Positions 10,025 through 20,165 of a stretch of DNA of 64,000 bases are shown one piece after another. The notes below the pieces were generated by a model, which did not search any database, had not been told where the DNA came from, and was given only the letters and a program-made list of their open reading frames with translations. The position numbers and the translations under genes are program-made. Numbering within the stretch: position 1 is the stretch's first letter; each line of letters begins with the position of its first letter. The stretch comes from Pantoea piersonii (GTDB lineage Bacteria > Pseudomonadota > Gammaproteobacteria > Enterobacterales > Enterobacteriaceae), in contig NZ_RARB01000003.1 in the NCBI RefSeq assembly GCF_003612015.1, positions 22,023 to 86,022 on the forward strand, in the 5' to 3' direction.

Positions 10025-10798
10025 ATGAGCGATAATCTCCTTTGCTGGCTGCTGCTGGGCGTGCTGGCGCTCTGCGTCGGCAGCTTCCTCAACGTCGTGA
10101 TTTACCGTCTGCCGCTGATGGTGCTGCGCCCCCAGCCGGGCTTTTCGCTACTGCTGCCCCGCTCTCACTGCCCGCGCTGTAAAACGCGCGTGCGCGCAGG
10201 CGACTGCCTTCCTCTGCTTGGCTGGCTGCTGCTGCGCGGCCATTGTCGCCATTGCCGTCTGCCGATCCCCTGGCGTTATCCGGCAACCGAGCTCGCCGCC
10301 ATGGCGATAAGTCTGCTGCTTGCTCTGTGGCTGCCGTGGAACGGCGTGCTGCTGGCGGCGCTGGTTATGAGCGCATTTGTGCTGGCGCTGTCGCTGATCG
10401 ACCTGCGTTATCAGTTGCTGCCGGATGCGCTGACTCTGCCGCTGCTCTGGCTCGGGCTGCTGTTTCAGGCGTGGGGGATGCTGCCGCAAGGCGGTCCGGC
10501 AGAGGGCATCTTCGGCGCGGCTGGCGGTTATCTGCTGTTCCGGCTGCTGGCCTGGCTCTGGCGCGTATTGCGCCATCAGGAGGCGCTGGGCGGCGGCGAT
10601 GTTAAACTGCTGGCGGCACTTGGCGCCTGGCTGGGCTGGCGGCCGCTTCCCCTGTTGCTGCTGATCGCCTCCAGTACCGGCCTAATCGCAGTAGTGCTGG
10701 CGCGCCTGTTTATGCGGCGTCCGCTGCATTTGCCGTTGCCTTTTGGCCCCTGTCTGGCGCTGGCGGGTGAAGCGCTACTGCTCTACAGCCTGAAGTGA
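10025..10798 (+). CDS. Prepilin peptidase (A24 family, PilD/GspO-like), orphan
   Basis: This integral membrane aspartic protease cleaves and N-methylates type IV prepilins or pseudopilins. The 257-aa sequence has the cytoplasmic zinc-binding tetracysteine (C49-x2-C52, C74-x2-C77) of the methylating N-terminal domain. It also has the two catalytic aspartates: D126 in LIDLRYQLLPD and D192 in GGGDVKLL (the GxGD motif). Several leucine-rich membrane helices follow. No pilin, secretin or assembly ATPase gene adjoins it, so its substrates must be encoded elsewhere. The 291 bases between mltB and this gene show no convincing gene. Confidence 0.92.
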   Translation: MSDNLLCWLLLGVLALCVGSFLNVVIYRLPLMVLRPQPGFSLLLPRSHCPRCKTRVRAGDCLPLLGWLLLRGHCRHCRLPIPWRYPATELAAMAISLLLALWLPWNGVLLAALVMSAFVLALSLIDLRYQLLPDALTLPLLWLGLLFQAWGMLPQGGPAEGIFGAAGGYLLFRLLAWLWRVLRHQEALGGGDVKLLAALGAWLGWRPLPLLLLIASSTGLIAVVLARLFMRRPLHLPLPFGPCLALAGEALLLYSLK

Positions 10799-11168
10799 CG
10801 CTGTGGCTGGCCGCTTTTTGCGTAGCGCCTCGCACAGGCTGCTCGACAGGCAGGATTCCGTTAGGCTTTTGCGCCTCGGCCTGTTAACGTCACGCGCGAC
10901 AACCTGTTTTCGCCCGTCGCTGGCAACGGGCACCCGGATTCGGGCTGGTCGGGCATCGCCCGGACAGGCGGTAGAAAAGCGGCAGCCTTGATGTTCAGGG
11001 TGCAACTTTTCATAATGGCTTTCAGACGCAGCTTATCTCACAGCCAGGGCCGCATTATCCCGTGCATCCTCTCTGTTTCAGAAGGGTTTCATCCCTTTAC
11101 ATACGCCAGAACACGCAGTCCGATGCAAGGCTTGCCCAATAACCGAATGATTTAAGAGCTAATTATTT
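10799..11168 (+). promoter_or_regulatory. Intergenic region with a candidate mutS promoter
   Basis: No credible gene is seen here. A candidate sigma-70 promoter, TTGATG (10988-10993), 17 bp, CATAAT (11011-11016), would give mutS a leader of about 145 nt. The rest of the stretch is unremarkable high-GC sequence. Confidence 0.4.
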
Positions 11169-13730
11169 ATGAACAAATCAGTCGATAAGGACATCACCGC
11201 TCATACGCCCATGATGCAGCAATATCTGCGCCTGAAGGCGGAACACCCTGACATCCTGCTGTTTTATCGCATGGGCGATTTCTACGAGCTTTTCTACGAC
11301 GACGCTAAACGTGCATCGCAGCTGCTGGAGATTTCGCTCACTAAACGCGGCGCGTCGGCGGGAGAGCCCATCCCGATGGCTGGCGTGCCCTACCATGCGG
11401 TGGAGAGCTACCTGGCGAAACTGGTGCAGCTGGGCGAGTCCGTCGCAATCTGCGAGCAGATCGGCGATCCGGCGCTAAGCAAAGGGCCGGTTGAACGTAA
11501 AGTCGTACGAATCGTCACGCCGGGTACCATCAGCGACGAAGCGCTGCTGCAGGAGCGTCACGATAACCTGCTCGCCGCCATCGTACAGAGTCCGCAGGGG
11601 TTTGGTTACGCCACGCTCGATATCAGCTCCGGCCGTTTTCGCCTGAGCGAACCGGCGGACGCTGAAACCATGGCCGCCGAGCTGCAGCGCACCAATCCAG
11701 CCGAACTGCTCTATCCGGAAGATCTCCAGGCAATGTCGCTGATTGAGCAACGTCGCGGTCTGCGCCGTCGCCCGCTGTGGGAGTTTGAGATCGATACCGC
11801 GCGCCAGCAGCTGAACATGCAGTTCGGCACCCGCGATCTGAACGGATTCGGCGTTGAGCAGGCACATCAGGCGCTGCGCGCTGCGGGTTGCCTATTGCAG
11901 TACGTCAAGGATACGCAGCGCACTACCCTGCCGCATATCCGTTCGCTCAGCATGGAGCGGCAGCAGGACAGCATCATTATGGACGCTGCCACGCGTCGCA
12001 ACCTGGAGATCACGCAGAACCTCGCGGGCGGCACGGAAAATACCCTGGCGGCGGTGCTGGACCGAACCGTAACGCCGATGGGCAGCCGCATGCTCAAGCG
12101 CTGGCTACACATGCCGCTGCGCGATGCGCAGGTGATTAACCAGCGTCAGGACGCCATCGCCGAACTCCAGCCTCTGTGCGATTCGCTACAGCCGGTGCTG
12201 CGCCAGGTTGGCGATCTGGAGCGTATTCTGGCGCGTCTGGCGCTGCGTACGGCGCGACCGCGCGATTTGGCCCGTATGCGTCATGCTTTTCAGCAGCTGC
12301 CGGAGCTAAACGCCTTACTGGCTGACGTCGAGTCCACGGCGCTGATTCGTCTGCGTGAGCGAATGGGCGAATTTACCGAACTGCGTGAGCTGCTTGAGGC
12401 GGCAATTATCGAGGCACCGCCGGTGCTGATCCGCGATGGCGGCGTTATCGCGCCGGGTTACAACGCGGAACTGGACGAGTGGCGCGCGCTGGCGGATGGC
12501 GCCAGCGACTATCTGGACAGGCTGGAGATCCGCGAACGTGAAAAGCTCGGCCTCGATACGCTGAAGGTTGGCTTTAACGCCGTTCATGGCTACTACATTC
12601 AGGTCAGCCGCGGCCAGAGCGACCATGTGCCTATTCATTACGTGCGCCGCCAGACGCTGAAAAACGCAGAGCGCTATATCATTCCCGAACTCAAAGAGTA
12701 CGAAGATAAGGTGCTCACTTCGAAAGGGAAGGCGCTGGCGCTGGAGAAAAGCCTCTACGAGTCGCTGTTCGACCAGCTGCTGCCCAACCTGGAAGCGCTG
12801 CAGCTCAGTGCCGCCGCGCTCGCCGAGCTGGATGTGCTGAGCAACCTGGCGGAGCGCGCCTGGACGCTGAACTACTGTCGCCCTACTCTGCAGGAGAAGC
12901 CCGGCATCAAAATTACCGGCGGGCGTCATCCGGTCGTTGAGCAGGTGCTGAAAGAGCCCTTTATTGCTAATCCACTGTCGCTGGCACCGCAGCGCCGCAT
13001 GCTGATCATCACCGGCCCCAATATGGGCGGTAAGAGTACCTATATGCGTCAGGCGGCGCTCATCGCGCTGATGACCTGGATTGGCAGCTTTGTGCCGGCG
13101 GAAGAGGCGGTCGCTGGCCCGCTGGATCGCATCTTTACCCGTATCGGCGCGGCGGACGATCTCGCTTCAGGCCGCTCGACCTTTATGGTGGAGATGACGG
13201 AAACCGCCAACATTCTGCACAACGCCACCGAACACAGCCTGGTGTTGATGGATGAAATTGGACGCGGCACCTCAACCTATGACGGTCTGTCGCTGGCCTG
13301 GGCCTGTGCGGAGAGCCTGGCGAACCGCATCAAGGCGATGACGCTGTTTGCTACGCATTACTTCGAACTGACCACGCTGCCGGAGAAAATGGAGGGCGTA
13401 TTTAATGTCCACCTCGACGCCGTGGAGCATGGCGACACCATCGCCTTTATGCACAGCGTGCAGGAAGGCGCAGCCAGCAAAAGCTATGGTCTGGCGGTAG
13501 CGGCGCTGGCGGGCGTGCCAAAAGAGGTTATCAAGCGCGCGCGCAACAAGCTGAAGGAGCTGGAAACGCTGTCGAACAACTCAGCCTCCTCCACCATTGA
13601 CGGCTCGCAGCTGCCGCTACTGGTGGAAGAAACCTCGCCTGCCGTCGAAGCGCTTGAGGCGCTGGATCCCGATACGCTGACGCCGCGTCAGGCGCTGGAG
13701 TGGATCTACCGCCTCAAATCGCTGGTGTAA
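11169..13730 (+). CDS. mutS: DNA mismatch repair protein MutS
   Basis: MutS recognises base mismatches and small loops and recruits MutL and MutH. The 853-aa protein (E. coli 853) carries the mismatch-reading F38-x-E40 motif in DFYELFYDD, connector, core and clamp domains, then the ABC-type ATPase with Walker [10 protein letters not shown] near residue 615 and the DEIGRGTST region. The C terminus ends in the short tetramerisation segment ([17 protein letters not shown]). It runs toward rpoS and shares a bidirectional terminator with it; the mutS-rpoS interval is known to be variable in enterobacteria and is here almost empty. Confidence 0.99.
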   Translation: MNKSVDKDITAHTPMMQQYLRLKAEHPDILLFYRMGDFYELFYDDAKRASQLLEISLTKRGASAGEPIPMAGVPYHAVESYLAKLVQLGESVAICEQIGDPALSKGPVERKVVRIVTPGTISDEALLQERHDNLLAAIVQSPQGFGYATLDISSGRFRLSEPADAETMAAELQRTNPAELLYPEDLQAMSLIEQRRGLRRRPLWEFEIDTARQQLNMQFGTRDLNGFGVEQAHQALRAAGCLLQYVKDTQRTTLPHIRSLSMERQQDSIIMDAATRRNLEITQNLAGGTENTLAAVLDRTVTPMGSRMLKRWLHMPLRDAQVINQRQDAIAELQPLCDSLQPVLRQVGDLERILARLALRTARPRDLARMRHAFQQLPELNALLADVESTALIRLRERMGEFTELRELLEAAIIEAPPVLIRDGGVIAPGYNAELDEWRALADGASDYLDRLEIREREKLGLDTLKVGFNAVHGYYIQVSRGQSDHVPIHYVRRQTLKNAERYIIPELKEYEDKVLTSKGKALALEKSLYESLFDQLLPNLEALQLSAAALAELDVLSNLAERAWTLNYCRPTLQEKPGIKITGGRHPVVEQVLKEPFIANPLSLAPQRRMLIITGPNMGGKSTYMRQAALIALMTWIGSFVPAEEAVAGPLDRIFTRIGAADDLASGRSTFMVEMTETANILHNATEHSLVLMDEIGRGTSTYDGLSLAWACAESLANRIKAMTLFATHYFELTTLPEKMEGVFNVHLDAVEHGDTIAFMHSVQEGAASKSYGLAVAALAGVPKEVIKRARNKLKELETLSNNSASSTIDGSQLPLLVEETSPAVEALEALDPDTLTPRQALEWIYRLKSLV

Positions 13731-13777
13731 CCGCGCTGGCGGCAGGCCTTTCTGGTTCTGTCGCCAGCCTCACGGAC

Positions 13778-13811
13778 AAAAAAAAGCGGTGGCTTACGCC
13801 ACCGCTTTTTT
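13778..13811. terminator. Bidirectional terminator between mutS and rpoS
   Basis: GCGGTGGC and GCCACCGC form an 8-bp stem with loop TTAC, preceded by eight A and followed by six T residues. It can therefore end transcripts from both mutS (plus) and rpoS (minus). Confidence 0.92.
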
Positions 13812-13830
13812 GTACTTACAACTTTGTCAG

Positions 13831-14823
13831 TTACTCACGAAACAGTGCTTCAATGTTCAGACCCTGCGCCTGCAGAATTTCACGCAGACGACGCAGGCCT
13901 TCAACCTGAATCTGACGTACACGCTCACGGGTCAGACCGATTTCGCGGCCCACATCCTCAAGCGTTGCCGCTTCATAGCCCAGCAGGCCGAAACGACGCG
14001 CCAGCACTTCACGCTGCTTGGCGTTCAGTTCGAACAACCACTTAACGATACTCTGCTTCATATCGTCATCCTGCGTGGTGTCTTCCGGACCGTTGTCTTT
14101 CTCATCGGCCAGGATGTCCAGCAGCGCTTTTTCGGAATCACCGCCCAGCGGCGTATCAACCGAGGTGATGCGTTCATTGAGACGCAGCATACGGCTGACG
14201 TCATCAACTGGCTTATCCAGCTGCTCCGCAATCTCTTCCGCACTCGGCTCATGATCGAGCTTGTGAGAGAGTTCACGCGCGGTGCGCAGATAAACGTTCA
14301 GCTCTTTAACAATGTGAATCGGCAGACGGATGGTGCGGGTTTGATTCATGATCGCCCGTTCAATCGTCTGACGAATCCACCAGGTGGCATAGGTTGAGAA
14401 ACGGAACCCACGCTCTGGGTCAAACTTCTCAACGGCACGGATTAAACCGAGATTGCCCTCTTCAATCAGGTCAAGCAGCGCAAGACCACGATTGCTGTAG
14501 CGGCGGGCAATCTTCACCACCAGTCGTAAGTTACTTTCAATCATGCGGCGACGAGAAGGAATATCGCCTCGTAATGCGCGGCGAGCGAAGAAAACCTCTT
14601 CCTCTGCCGTCAACAGCGGGGAATAGCCAATCTCCCCGAGATAGAGCTGCGTCGCATCCAAAACGCGCTGCGTCGCACCCTGTGACAACAACTCTTCTTC
14701 CGCTACGTCGTTATCACTGGGTTCGTTTTCAACAAGAGCCTTCTCATCAAAAACCTCAGCTCCGTTCTCCTCGAATTCCGCATCTTCATGTAACTCGTTT
14801 ACTTTCAGCGTATTCTGGCTCAT
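13831..14823 (-). CDS. rpoS: RNA polymerase sigma factor RpoS
   Basis: The sigma-38 subunit directs the general stress and stationary-phase response. The 330-aa product begins [17 protein letters not shown] and carries region 2 ([35 protein letters not shown]), region 3, and region 4 ([19 protein letters not shown]), ending EALFRE exactly as in E. coli. It is full-length and appears intact. Its major promoter is known in relatives to lie inside nlpD, so it should remain active although the prophage has split the upstream operon. Confidence 0.99.
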   Translation of the reverse strand: MSQNTLKVNELHEDAEFEENGAEVFDEKALVENEPSDNDVAEEELLSQGATQRVLDATQLYLGEIGYSPLLTAEEEVFFARRALRGDIPSRRRMIESNLRLVVKIARRYSNRGLALLDLIEEGNLGLIRAVEKFDPERGFRFSTYATWWIRQTIERAIMNQTRTIRLPIHIVKELNVYLRTARELSHKLDHEPSAEEIAEQLDKPVDDVSRMLRLNERITSVDTPLGGDSEKALLDILADEKDNGPEDTTQDDDMKQSIVKWLFELNAKQREVLARRFGLLGYEAATLEDVGREIGLTRERVRQIQVEGLRRLREILQAQGLNIEALFRE

Positions 14824-14873
14824 AAGCGGCTCCTACCCGTGATCCCAGGGCAGAACAGCAGGGTTCTGCCGGT

Positions 14874-15968
14874 TTATCGCTGCGGTAAATAACGCAACGG
14901 GTTTACGGATTTCCCCTTGTAACGAATTTCAAAATGTAATCTAACTGAACTGGTTCCGGTGCTACCCATGGTAGCGATCTTTTGCCCCGCCTTAACTTCC
15001 TGTTGTTCCCGGACCAGCATTGTATCGTTGTGGGCGTAGGCACTCAGATAATCATCATTATGCTTAATGATGATCAGGTTGCCGTAACCCCGGAGCGCGT
15101 TGCCTGCGTACACTACTCTTCCTGATGCGGTAGCGACGACAGGTTGTCCACGCGAACCAGCGATATCGATTCCTTTATTCCCCCCTTCAGAGGCAGAGAA
15201 GTTATCGATAATCTTCCCATCGGTCGGCCAACGCCAGCTTCCAACCGGCGTCGAACTGTTCGTTGTACTGCTGACCGTGGGCGGTGCGGCAACCACGGGG
15301 GGAGCTGTTGTCGTTGCAACATTTGTCCCTTTCGACGGCAACAATTTGCTACCAGTCGAGTTACCCGAATCATCAGAATACGTAATAACTGGTTGCTGTG
15401 CAACAGGCGCTGGTTTAATTTGCGGCGCGGTCGGGACGCCACCCTGCGTTGCGTCCGCTGCGGTAATCGCATTGCCGCCTGTAATCGGCTGGCCAGCACC
15501 GTTGCCAACCTGCAACGTCTGGCCGACATTCAGGCCGTACGGGGCCGGGACGTTGTTGCGCTGCGCCAGATCGCGGAAATCGTTGCCGGTAATCCAGGCG
15601 ATGTAGAACAGCGTATCGCCGCGTTTTACGGTATAGGTATCGCCCGCGTAACTACCTTTCGGAATGTTCTGATAACTGCGGTTGTATACGATACGGCCAT
15701 TTTGCGTCTGAACATTATCATCATTTCCGCTAACCATTGCGCCGCTGCGCGGCGCGGAAGGTACGGAATTGTTAATCATTCCGCCCTGACGCGGGGTCGA
15801 CGGAACGCCGCCTGACGCGCTAAGCATGCCGCCGCTGCCGCCGTTATCTCCAACCTGGCTAATGGGTGCTTGTGTGTTATCGCCTGAACTACAGCCTGCC
15901 AGCCAAAATCCAACCAGAGAAAGCGCCGCAAGGCGGCGTAACTGAAATATTGGGCTTCCCGTGCTCAT
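14874..15968 (-). CDS. nlpD: Murein hydrolase activator lipoprotein NlpD
   Basis: NlpD activates the amidase AmiC at the division septum. The 364-aa precursor has a lipoprotein signal with lipobox LAGC (Cys26), a LysM peptidoglycan-binding domain ([17 protein letters not shown], near residue 110), a low-complexity Gln/Pro/Thr linker, and a C-terminal LytM (M23) domain with [13 protein letters not shown]. In EnvC/NlpD-type activators the metal ligands of LytM are degenerate, which is consistent with an activator rather than an enzyme. It sits 50 bases upstream of rpoS and in relatives contains the principal rpoS promoter. Confidence 0.97.
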   Translation of the reverse strand: MSTGSPIFQLRRLAALSLVGFWLAGCSSGDNTQAPISQVGDNGGSGGMLSASGGVPSTPRQGGMINNSVPSAPRSGAMVSGNDDNVQTQNGRIVYNRSYQNIPKGSYAGDTYTVKRGDTLFYIAWITGNDFRDLAQRNNVPAPYGLNVGQTLQVGNGAGQPITGGNAITAADATQGGVPTAPQIKPAPVAQQPVITYSDDSGNSTGSKLLPSKGTNVATTTAPPVVAAPPTVSSTTNSSTPVGSWRWPTDGKIIDNFSASEGGNKGIDIAGSRGQPVVATASGRVVYAGNALRGYGNLIIIKHNDDYLSAYAHNDTMLVREQQEVKAGQKIATMGSTGTSSVRLHFEIRYKGKSVNPLRYLPQR

Positions 15969-16133
15969 TGTTCCCCCGTGATGGCAAACCTGAATAACGC
16001 TGTCTTGCTAACACACCAGCACAAAGCTCTGTGAGGCGCATTAAAGCCTGCGTATTACGCATGAAAATGGATAGTAACAAGATCAAAAGGATGGTGCTAT
16101 GAAACAGTTGTGAAGAAATACGTAGGGAAAATC

Positions 16134-16760
16134 TCAGGCGAGATCGCCCTGAACAAGGGGAACGAACCGCACCGGCTCAATGCACTCTTCAACAATATCG
16201 CCACCCTGGCGGCGCAGACGCTTCAGCACCTGCTGATCGTCCCCCACCGGCAGCACCATAATGCCGCCTTCATCCAGCTGCGCAATCAGCGCAGTCGGAA
16301 TTTCCGGCGGCGCGGCGGTGACGATGATGGCGTCGAAAGGACCGCGCGCGGGCCAGCCCTGCCAGCCGTCGCCGTGGCGCGTCGAAACATTATGCAGGTC
16401 GAGCTGTTTGAGACGGCGTTTCGCCTGCCACTGCAGGCCCTTGATGCGCTCGACCGAGTACACATGGTCCACCAGATGCGCCAGAATGGCCGTCTGGTAG
16501 CCCGAACCGGTGCCGATCTCCAGCACGCGCGAATGGGGTTGTAGCTCCAGCAGCGCGGTCATACGCGCGACCATATAGGGCTGTGAAATAGTCTGGCCGG
16601 AACCGATGGGCAGCGCCACGTTATCCCAGGCTTTATGCTCGAAGGCTTCATCGATAAAACGTTCGCGCGGCACGTCCGCAATCGCCTTTAGCAGGATCTC
16701 ATCGTGAATGCCCTGCTGGCGCAGCTGCTCCAGCAACGCTTCGATACGCCGGTTCACCAT
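16134..16760 (-). CDS. pcm: Protein-L-isoaspartate O-methyltransferase
   Basis: Pcm methylates isoaspartyl residues in damaged proteins so that they can return to normal aspartate. The 208-aa enzyme has the SAM-binding loop [15 protein letters not shown] near residue 80, the substrate region [15 protein letters not shown], and [11 protein letters not shown]. Length equals E. coli Pcm (208). It overlaps the end of surE by 7 bases, indicating translational coupling within surE-pcm. Confidence 0.98.
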   Translation of the reverse strand: MVNRRIEALLEQLRQQGIHDEILLKAIADVPRERFIDEAFEHKAWDNVALPIGSGQTISQPYMVARMTALLELQPHSRVLEIGTGSGYQTAILAHLVDHVYSVERIKGLQWQAKRRLKQLDLHNVSTRHGDGWQGWPARGPFDAIIVTAAPPEIPTALIAQLDEGGIMVLPVGDDQQVLKRLRRQGGDIVEECIEPVRFVPLVQGDLA

Positions 16761-17515
16761 GCGAGCGTGACCTCCGACTTCTCCAGCCAGTCGATAAGCA
16801 CATTCTGCGCGCTGTGAGCAGTCAGGTCGACATGCAGCGCGGTCAGAGAGACGTAGCCCTGATCGACCGCAGCAAAATCGGTATCCGGGCCAGCATCGAA
16901 TTTTTCGCCTGGCGGGCCTATCCAGTAAAGTGTGTTGCCGCGCGGATCCTGCTGCGCGATGACCTGATCGGCGGGATGACGGCTGCCGCAGCGCGTAACG
17001 CGAATGCCTTTGATCTCATCCAGCGGCAGATCCGGCACGTTAATATTAAGAATACGCCCGGTGCGCAGCGGCTCGCGCGTCAGCGCCTGCAGAATCGCGC
17101 AGGTCACTGCCGCCGCCGTCTCGTAATGCTGCAGGCCATTGAGCGAAACCGCCAGCGCAGGCAGGCCGAGGTGACGCCCTTCCATCGCTGCCGCCACGGT
17201 GCCGGAATAGATCACGTCGTCGCCCAGATTGGGACCGGCGTTAATACCCGAAACCACGATATCCGGACGCGGCTGCATCAGCGCATTGACGCCGAGATAG
17301 ACGCAGTCAGTCGGGGTCCCCATCTGCACCGCGATATCGCCGTTCTCATGGGTAAAGGTGCGTAGCGGCGTCTCCAGCGTCAGCGAGTTGGATGCGCCGC
17401 TGCGATTGCGGTCAGGCGCGACGACCTGCACCTCAGCGATACGACGCAGCGCCTTTGCCAGCGTCTGTATGCCCGGCGCATGGATCCCGTCATCATTACT
17501 CAGCAATATCCGCAT
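16754..17515 (-). CDS. surE: 5'/3'-nucleotidase SurE; start codon lies inside the prophage att repeat
   Basis: SurE is a metal-dependent nucleotidase and exopolyphosphatase. The 253-aa protein begins [15 protein letters not shown] with the Asp8-Asp9 metal ligands and is intact. In uninterrupted enterobacteria its first codons overlap the end of truD, which supplies the ribosome-binding site. Here the first seven codons are the 21-bp att repeat and everything upstream is prophage DNA; the sequence before ATG reads GAGCTTACGGTTAAA, with no good Shine-Dalgarno. At the other end the original GAAGGTGACG still precedes a copy of the surE ATG, now leading a 10-codon fragment. Expression of surE-pcm is thus probably altered in the lysogen. 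Confidence 0.97.
   Translation of the reverse strand: MRILLSNDDGIHAPGIQTLAKALRRIAEVQVVAPDRNRSGASNSLTLETPLRTFTHENGDIAVQMGTPTDCVYLGVNALMQPRPDIVVSGINAGPNLGDDVIYSGTVAAAMEGRHLGLPALAVSLNGLQHYETAAAVTCAILQALTREPLRTGRILNINVPDLPLDEIKGIRVTRCGSRHPADQVIAQQDPRGNTLYWIGPPGEKFDAGPDTDFAAVDQGYVSLTALHVDLTAHSAQNVLIDWLEKSEVTLAW
17495..17515. repeat. Prophage attachment-site repeat at surE
   Basis: A 21-bp sequence (ATTACTCAGCAATATCC plus GCAT) is identical to 61214-61234. It contains the first seven codons of surE and, at the other copy, the last codons and stop of truD. It marks one prophage boundary. Confidence 0.93.
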
Positions 17516-17966
17516 TTTAACCGTAAGCTCTTGATTTCAATAGGATGCTTAAACAAGCTCATCATTTCTTATCCTGCTGATTATCCTGTTTAAATTTTGC
17601 TGGTCTGTTTTTGATCAGTAAAGCGGGGGTTAGCTGAGAGCATTGTAGCGTGACTATATAAAGGAAGGTAGAAGCAATTTCCTGTCTGTTGAGATGGTAG
17701 CCAGCATGAAGGATGGTTAAGCAAGGCGGATATGGTTCCAGCGCCCCCTGCTCAGATCGGCGCGGCCTACCTCTGCCCCGTCGCCGGGGCTTCAGCCAGC
17801 ATGATAACCCTCGCAATTTCCTTGCCATCTATGGTTTTGTCATGTCTTAAATGACAGCGACTTCCTATGACCTGCCATTTTTCAACTTTTAATAGATGTA
17901 ATATGATTAAATAAGTCTTTTTCTCCGAATTAAATTTATATTCGTTAAATTAAAGATCTAATTACT
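17516..17966. other. Gene-poor prophage left end with repeats and a GC-rich hairpin
   Basis: About 450 bases lie between the last late gene and surE. An 88-codon open frame on the minus strand (17562-17828) has an odd, basic composition and no recognisable similarity, so I do not call it. Direct repeats GCAATTTCCT (17674, 17813) and AGCCAGCATGA (17699, 17794) are nested, and GCCCCG-TCGC-CGGGGC (17773-17788) is a strong hairpin. A non-coding RNA or moron locus is possible but not shown. Confidence 0.4.
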
Positions 17967-18152
17967 CTAAGTGAATTCACCATCATCTGGATTATAGGAA
18001 TCACCTATCCCCCCTGCGGTTGGATCGTCAACTCTAACGGCAATGCATCCTTCAGGCGGCGCCCATTTCTGGACTCCATCCCAATCAATTCTGTTAATTA
18101 CAAGGTTTGTTTCTTTACAGATTACTGCATAAACATAGGTTTCATCATTCAT
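17967..18152 (-). CDS. Small phage protein downstream of tail fibre
   Basis: A 61-aa protein beginning MNDETYVYAVICKETN. I recognise no defined domain. Its ATG overlaps the stop codon of the tail-fibre gene (TAATG), indicating translational coupling. That position, directly after the receptor-binding protein, is where tail-fibre assembly chaperones or fibre accessory proteins are usually found, so such a role is a reasonable guess only. It is the last gene of the late operon. Confidence 0.7.
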   Translation of the reverse strand: MNDETYVYAVICKETNLVINRIDWDGVQKWAPPEGCIAVRVDDPTAGGIGDSYNPDDGEFT

Positions 18153-19501
18153 TATGTGTATTCCCAAACAATAAATAAGCCCTTGGTTGCATTACCACCA
18201 TAAACAGCCGAGCTGTTTGTCGAAACTCCCGCACCGCCCCCTCCGGCGCCATATCCGTCCGCGCCTCCTCCTGCGCTACCCCCTGAACCGATTACGGTGT
18301 TAGCGCCACCCGTTCCATACTTTGACGACGCCCCCTGCCCGGAAGATGCTACGCCGTTAAAAATCTTTCCTGACTGACCGAACGTGCCCGGTGTTGTAAT
18401 TCCACTAATGTGCCCAGACAGAGTCGGTCTTCCACCAACGGCTCCGCCGCCGTTTTCAAAATATGCTACAGAGGACGCCTGACCTGACGCGCCACCGCCG
18501 CCGCCGCCAGGAATAACCATTAAAGAGCCGAAATTTGACGTGCCTCCAGCGGAGCCGGATGCATAATCTAGTGCGCCTATAGCGCCAATCGTAACGGATA
18601 CGCTACTGAATCCCGATGTGTACCACGCTTCGGCATAACCACCTGACGCGCCACCGCTGCAACATGTACACCCGGTACTTCCTGTTGCCGTGCTACCTGC
18701 CCCATTACCACCCGTACCCAATCCCTGTACGAAAATAATATTCGTCCCTGTAGTAGGCGTATATGTGCCACTGGCAGTTATATATTTAACATTTAACAAT
18801 CGACCCGCAATACCAGCTACATTTGTGTCTTGATATATATTTGTGCCGTCACCAATAACTACTGCTGTCATTCCTGACAGAATGGCAACCCCGCTACCAG
18901 AAGGTGTTTTTATTGTAACGGAAAAGCCACCTGAGCAGTTATTTACCACAGTCCACTTCTTGTTCCAGGCGGGTACTACTACATTAATATTTGTTGTTAG
19001 AGTTCCAGATAACTTAATGCGATCCTTTGATGCTTGCAGGCTGGTCAGGGTGATGCTTGACGATGAAAGCCCAGCAATTGATGTTACGCCATAGTTTTCT
19101 GTTGGCACCCAGCCAGTAAGTGCGCCTGTTGTCACCTCTGGATTATTAGTGTTTCCATCAATAGTGTTTAGCCAATATCCATCACCTGTGCTGTTAGGTA
19201 TCACAGCTCCCTTAGGATACCCATTAATAGCTGAGCTAAAGGCTGAATCAAATGGATATCCAGCACCTGCTTGTTCCCACCGTATGGCCGCTGTGACGTC
19301 ATTAAGAACGCCATTAAAGTCCACGCCGAATGGTGGCACACCACCCGCAGCAAGAGGCGTTCTGGTTAGAGGAGGGAAGCCGTCAGGATATGATGCGCGA
19401 CCGGCTGTAATACCTATCTGGGACGTGTTAGGGATAGATTGTTTTGAGCCAGAGTCTGCAAATGGAATGGGAAGTAATTTAGGCTGTGAGCTGGTTTGCA
19501 T
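18152..19501 (-). CDS. Tail fibre / receptor-binding protein with glycine-rich C-terminal domain
   Basis: This 449-aa protein is the likely host-recognition fibre. The N-terminal 150 residues (GRASYPDGFPPLTRTPLAAGG, FGVDFNGVLNDVT) are typical of fibre proteins attached to a DUF2612-type baseplate. A beta-rich middle segment leads to a C-terminal domain of about 190 residues dominated by glycine runs (GGGGGGASG, GGAVGGRP, GSGGSAGGGADGYGAGG) separated by short variable loops, plus a CTCCSGG cluster. That pattern recalls the polyglycine-II sandwich of phage S16/T6-type gp38 adhesins, whose intervening loops bind receptors. It overlaps the upstream DUF2612 gene by 23 bases. Confidence 0.85.
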   Translation of the reverse strand: MQTSSQPKLLPIPFADSGSKQSIPNTSQIGITAGRASYPDGFPPLTRTPLAAGGVPPFGVDFNGVLNDVTAAIRWEQAGAGYPFDSAFSSAINGYPKGAVIPNSTGDGYWLNTIDGNTNNPEVTTGALTGWVPTENYGVTSIAGLSSSSITLTSLQASKDRIKLSGTLTTNINVVVPAWNKKWTVVNNCSGGFSVTIKTPSGSGVAILSGMTAVVIGDGTNIYQDTNVAGIAGRLLNVKYITASGTYTPTTGTNIIFVQGLGTGGNGAGSTATGSTGCTCCSGGASGGYAEAWYTSGFSSVSVTIGAIGALDYASGSAGGTSNFGSLMVIPGGGGGGASGQASSVAYFENGGGAVGGRPTLSGHISGITTPGTFGQSGKIFNGVASSGQGASSKYGTGGANTVIGSGGSAGGGADGYGAGGGGAGVSTNSSAVYGGNATKGLFIVWEYT

Positions 19502-20165
19502 TTTGAATTCCTGAGTCAGGGAAGAGATTTCCGCTTTCGAAAGGCTGTAATCCGGCCTCCGAGAACCCGAAAGTGTTATTGAAGTCCAAGGACATAATGC
19601 TAACGCTTACGCCCGCGGGCTTGGCTATGGCGCTTGAGTTCAGCAATATTGCCCATTCGACAGGTGAGAGATTGAAGTCAAAGACGTAGCTCATCGACAT
19701 GATGCCGGTTATTGCTACGAAAGCGTTTCCTTCATCGCCAAAAAGATAACTAAGTGCACTGTTTAGAGCTGGTATTGAACAGTCAGTTATATTTGCCATG
19801 GCTTTAGCCATGATTAATTTTCGATACCCATCATCAGAAAGTCTGACAGTTGTGGTTAGCTGCACACCTTCAAAGAAAGGGGCTTCGTCGAATGGCTTGG
19901 GAGAGTCATCACTGGAACTCACATAAGATTCATCGAAGCCGAAGTAGGTAGCTGTCTCTCTGACATTTAACAGTCTTGGAACGCCTACTATCTTTCCCCA
20001 CACATCCAGACCGTACCCTGTAGCCGTAGAAACATCCCATATGGCAGTGAGAAATTCATCTGTGAATTCTTCCATATCCATCGTGGTATTAAATGATTCA
20101 ATCAGGCTTCGGATATTAGGGCTGGCGGCGTATTGCGTGAGGATTGTGTCTCTCACATTTTTCAT
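19479..20165 (-). CDS. DUF2612 baseplate/tail protein
   Basis: A 228-aa virion protein starting MKNVRDTILTQYAASPNIRSLIESFN and containing the DUF2612 hallmark TGYGLDVWGKIVGVPR near residue 50. DUF2612 proteins lie between baseplate protein J and the tail fibre in contractile-tail phages and link fibres to the baseplate wedge, much like P2 gpI or Mu gp48. It overlaps the J-like gene by 4 bases. Confidence 0.88.
   Translation of the reverse strand: MKNVRDTILTQYAASPNIRSLIESFNTTMDMEEFTDEFLTAIWDVSTATGYGLDVWGKIVGVPRLLNVRETATYFGFDESYVSSSDDSPKPFDEAPFFEGVQLTTTVRLSDDGYRKLIMAKAMANITDCSIPALNSALSYLFGDEGNAFVAITGIMSMSYVFDFNLSPVEWAILLNSSAIAKPAGVSVSIMSLDFNNTFGFSEAGLQPFESGNLFPDSGIQNANQLTA

Noticed and set aside
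17562..17828. 88-codon minus-strand frame at the prophage left end
   Set aside because: Odd basic composition, no clear ribosome-binding site and it covers the repeats and hairpin. I treat the region as non-coding or unresolved.
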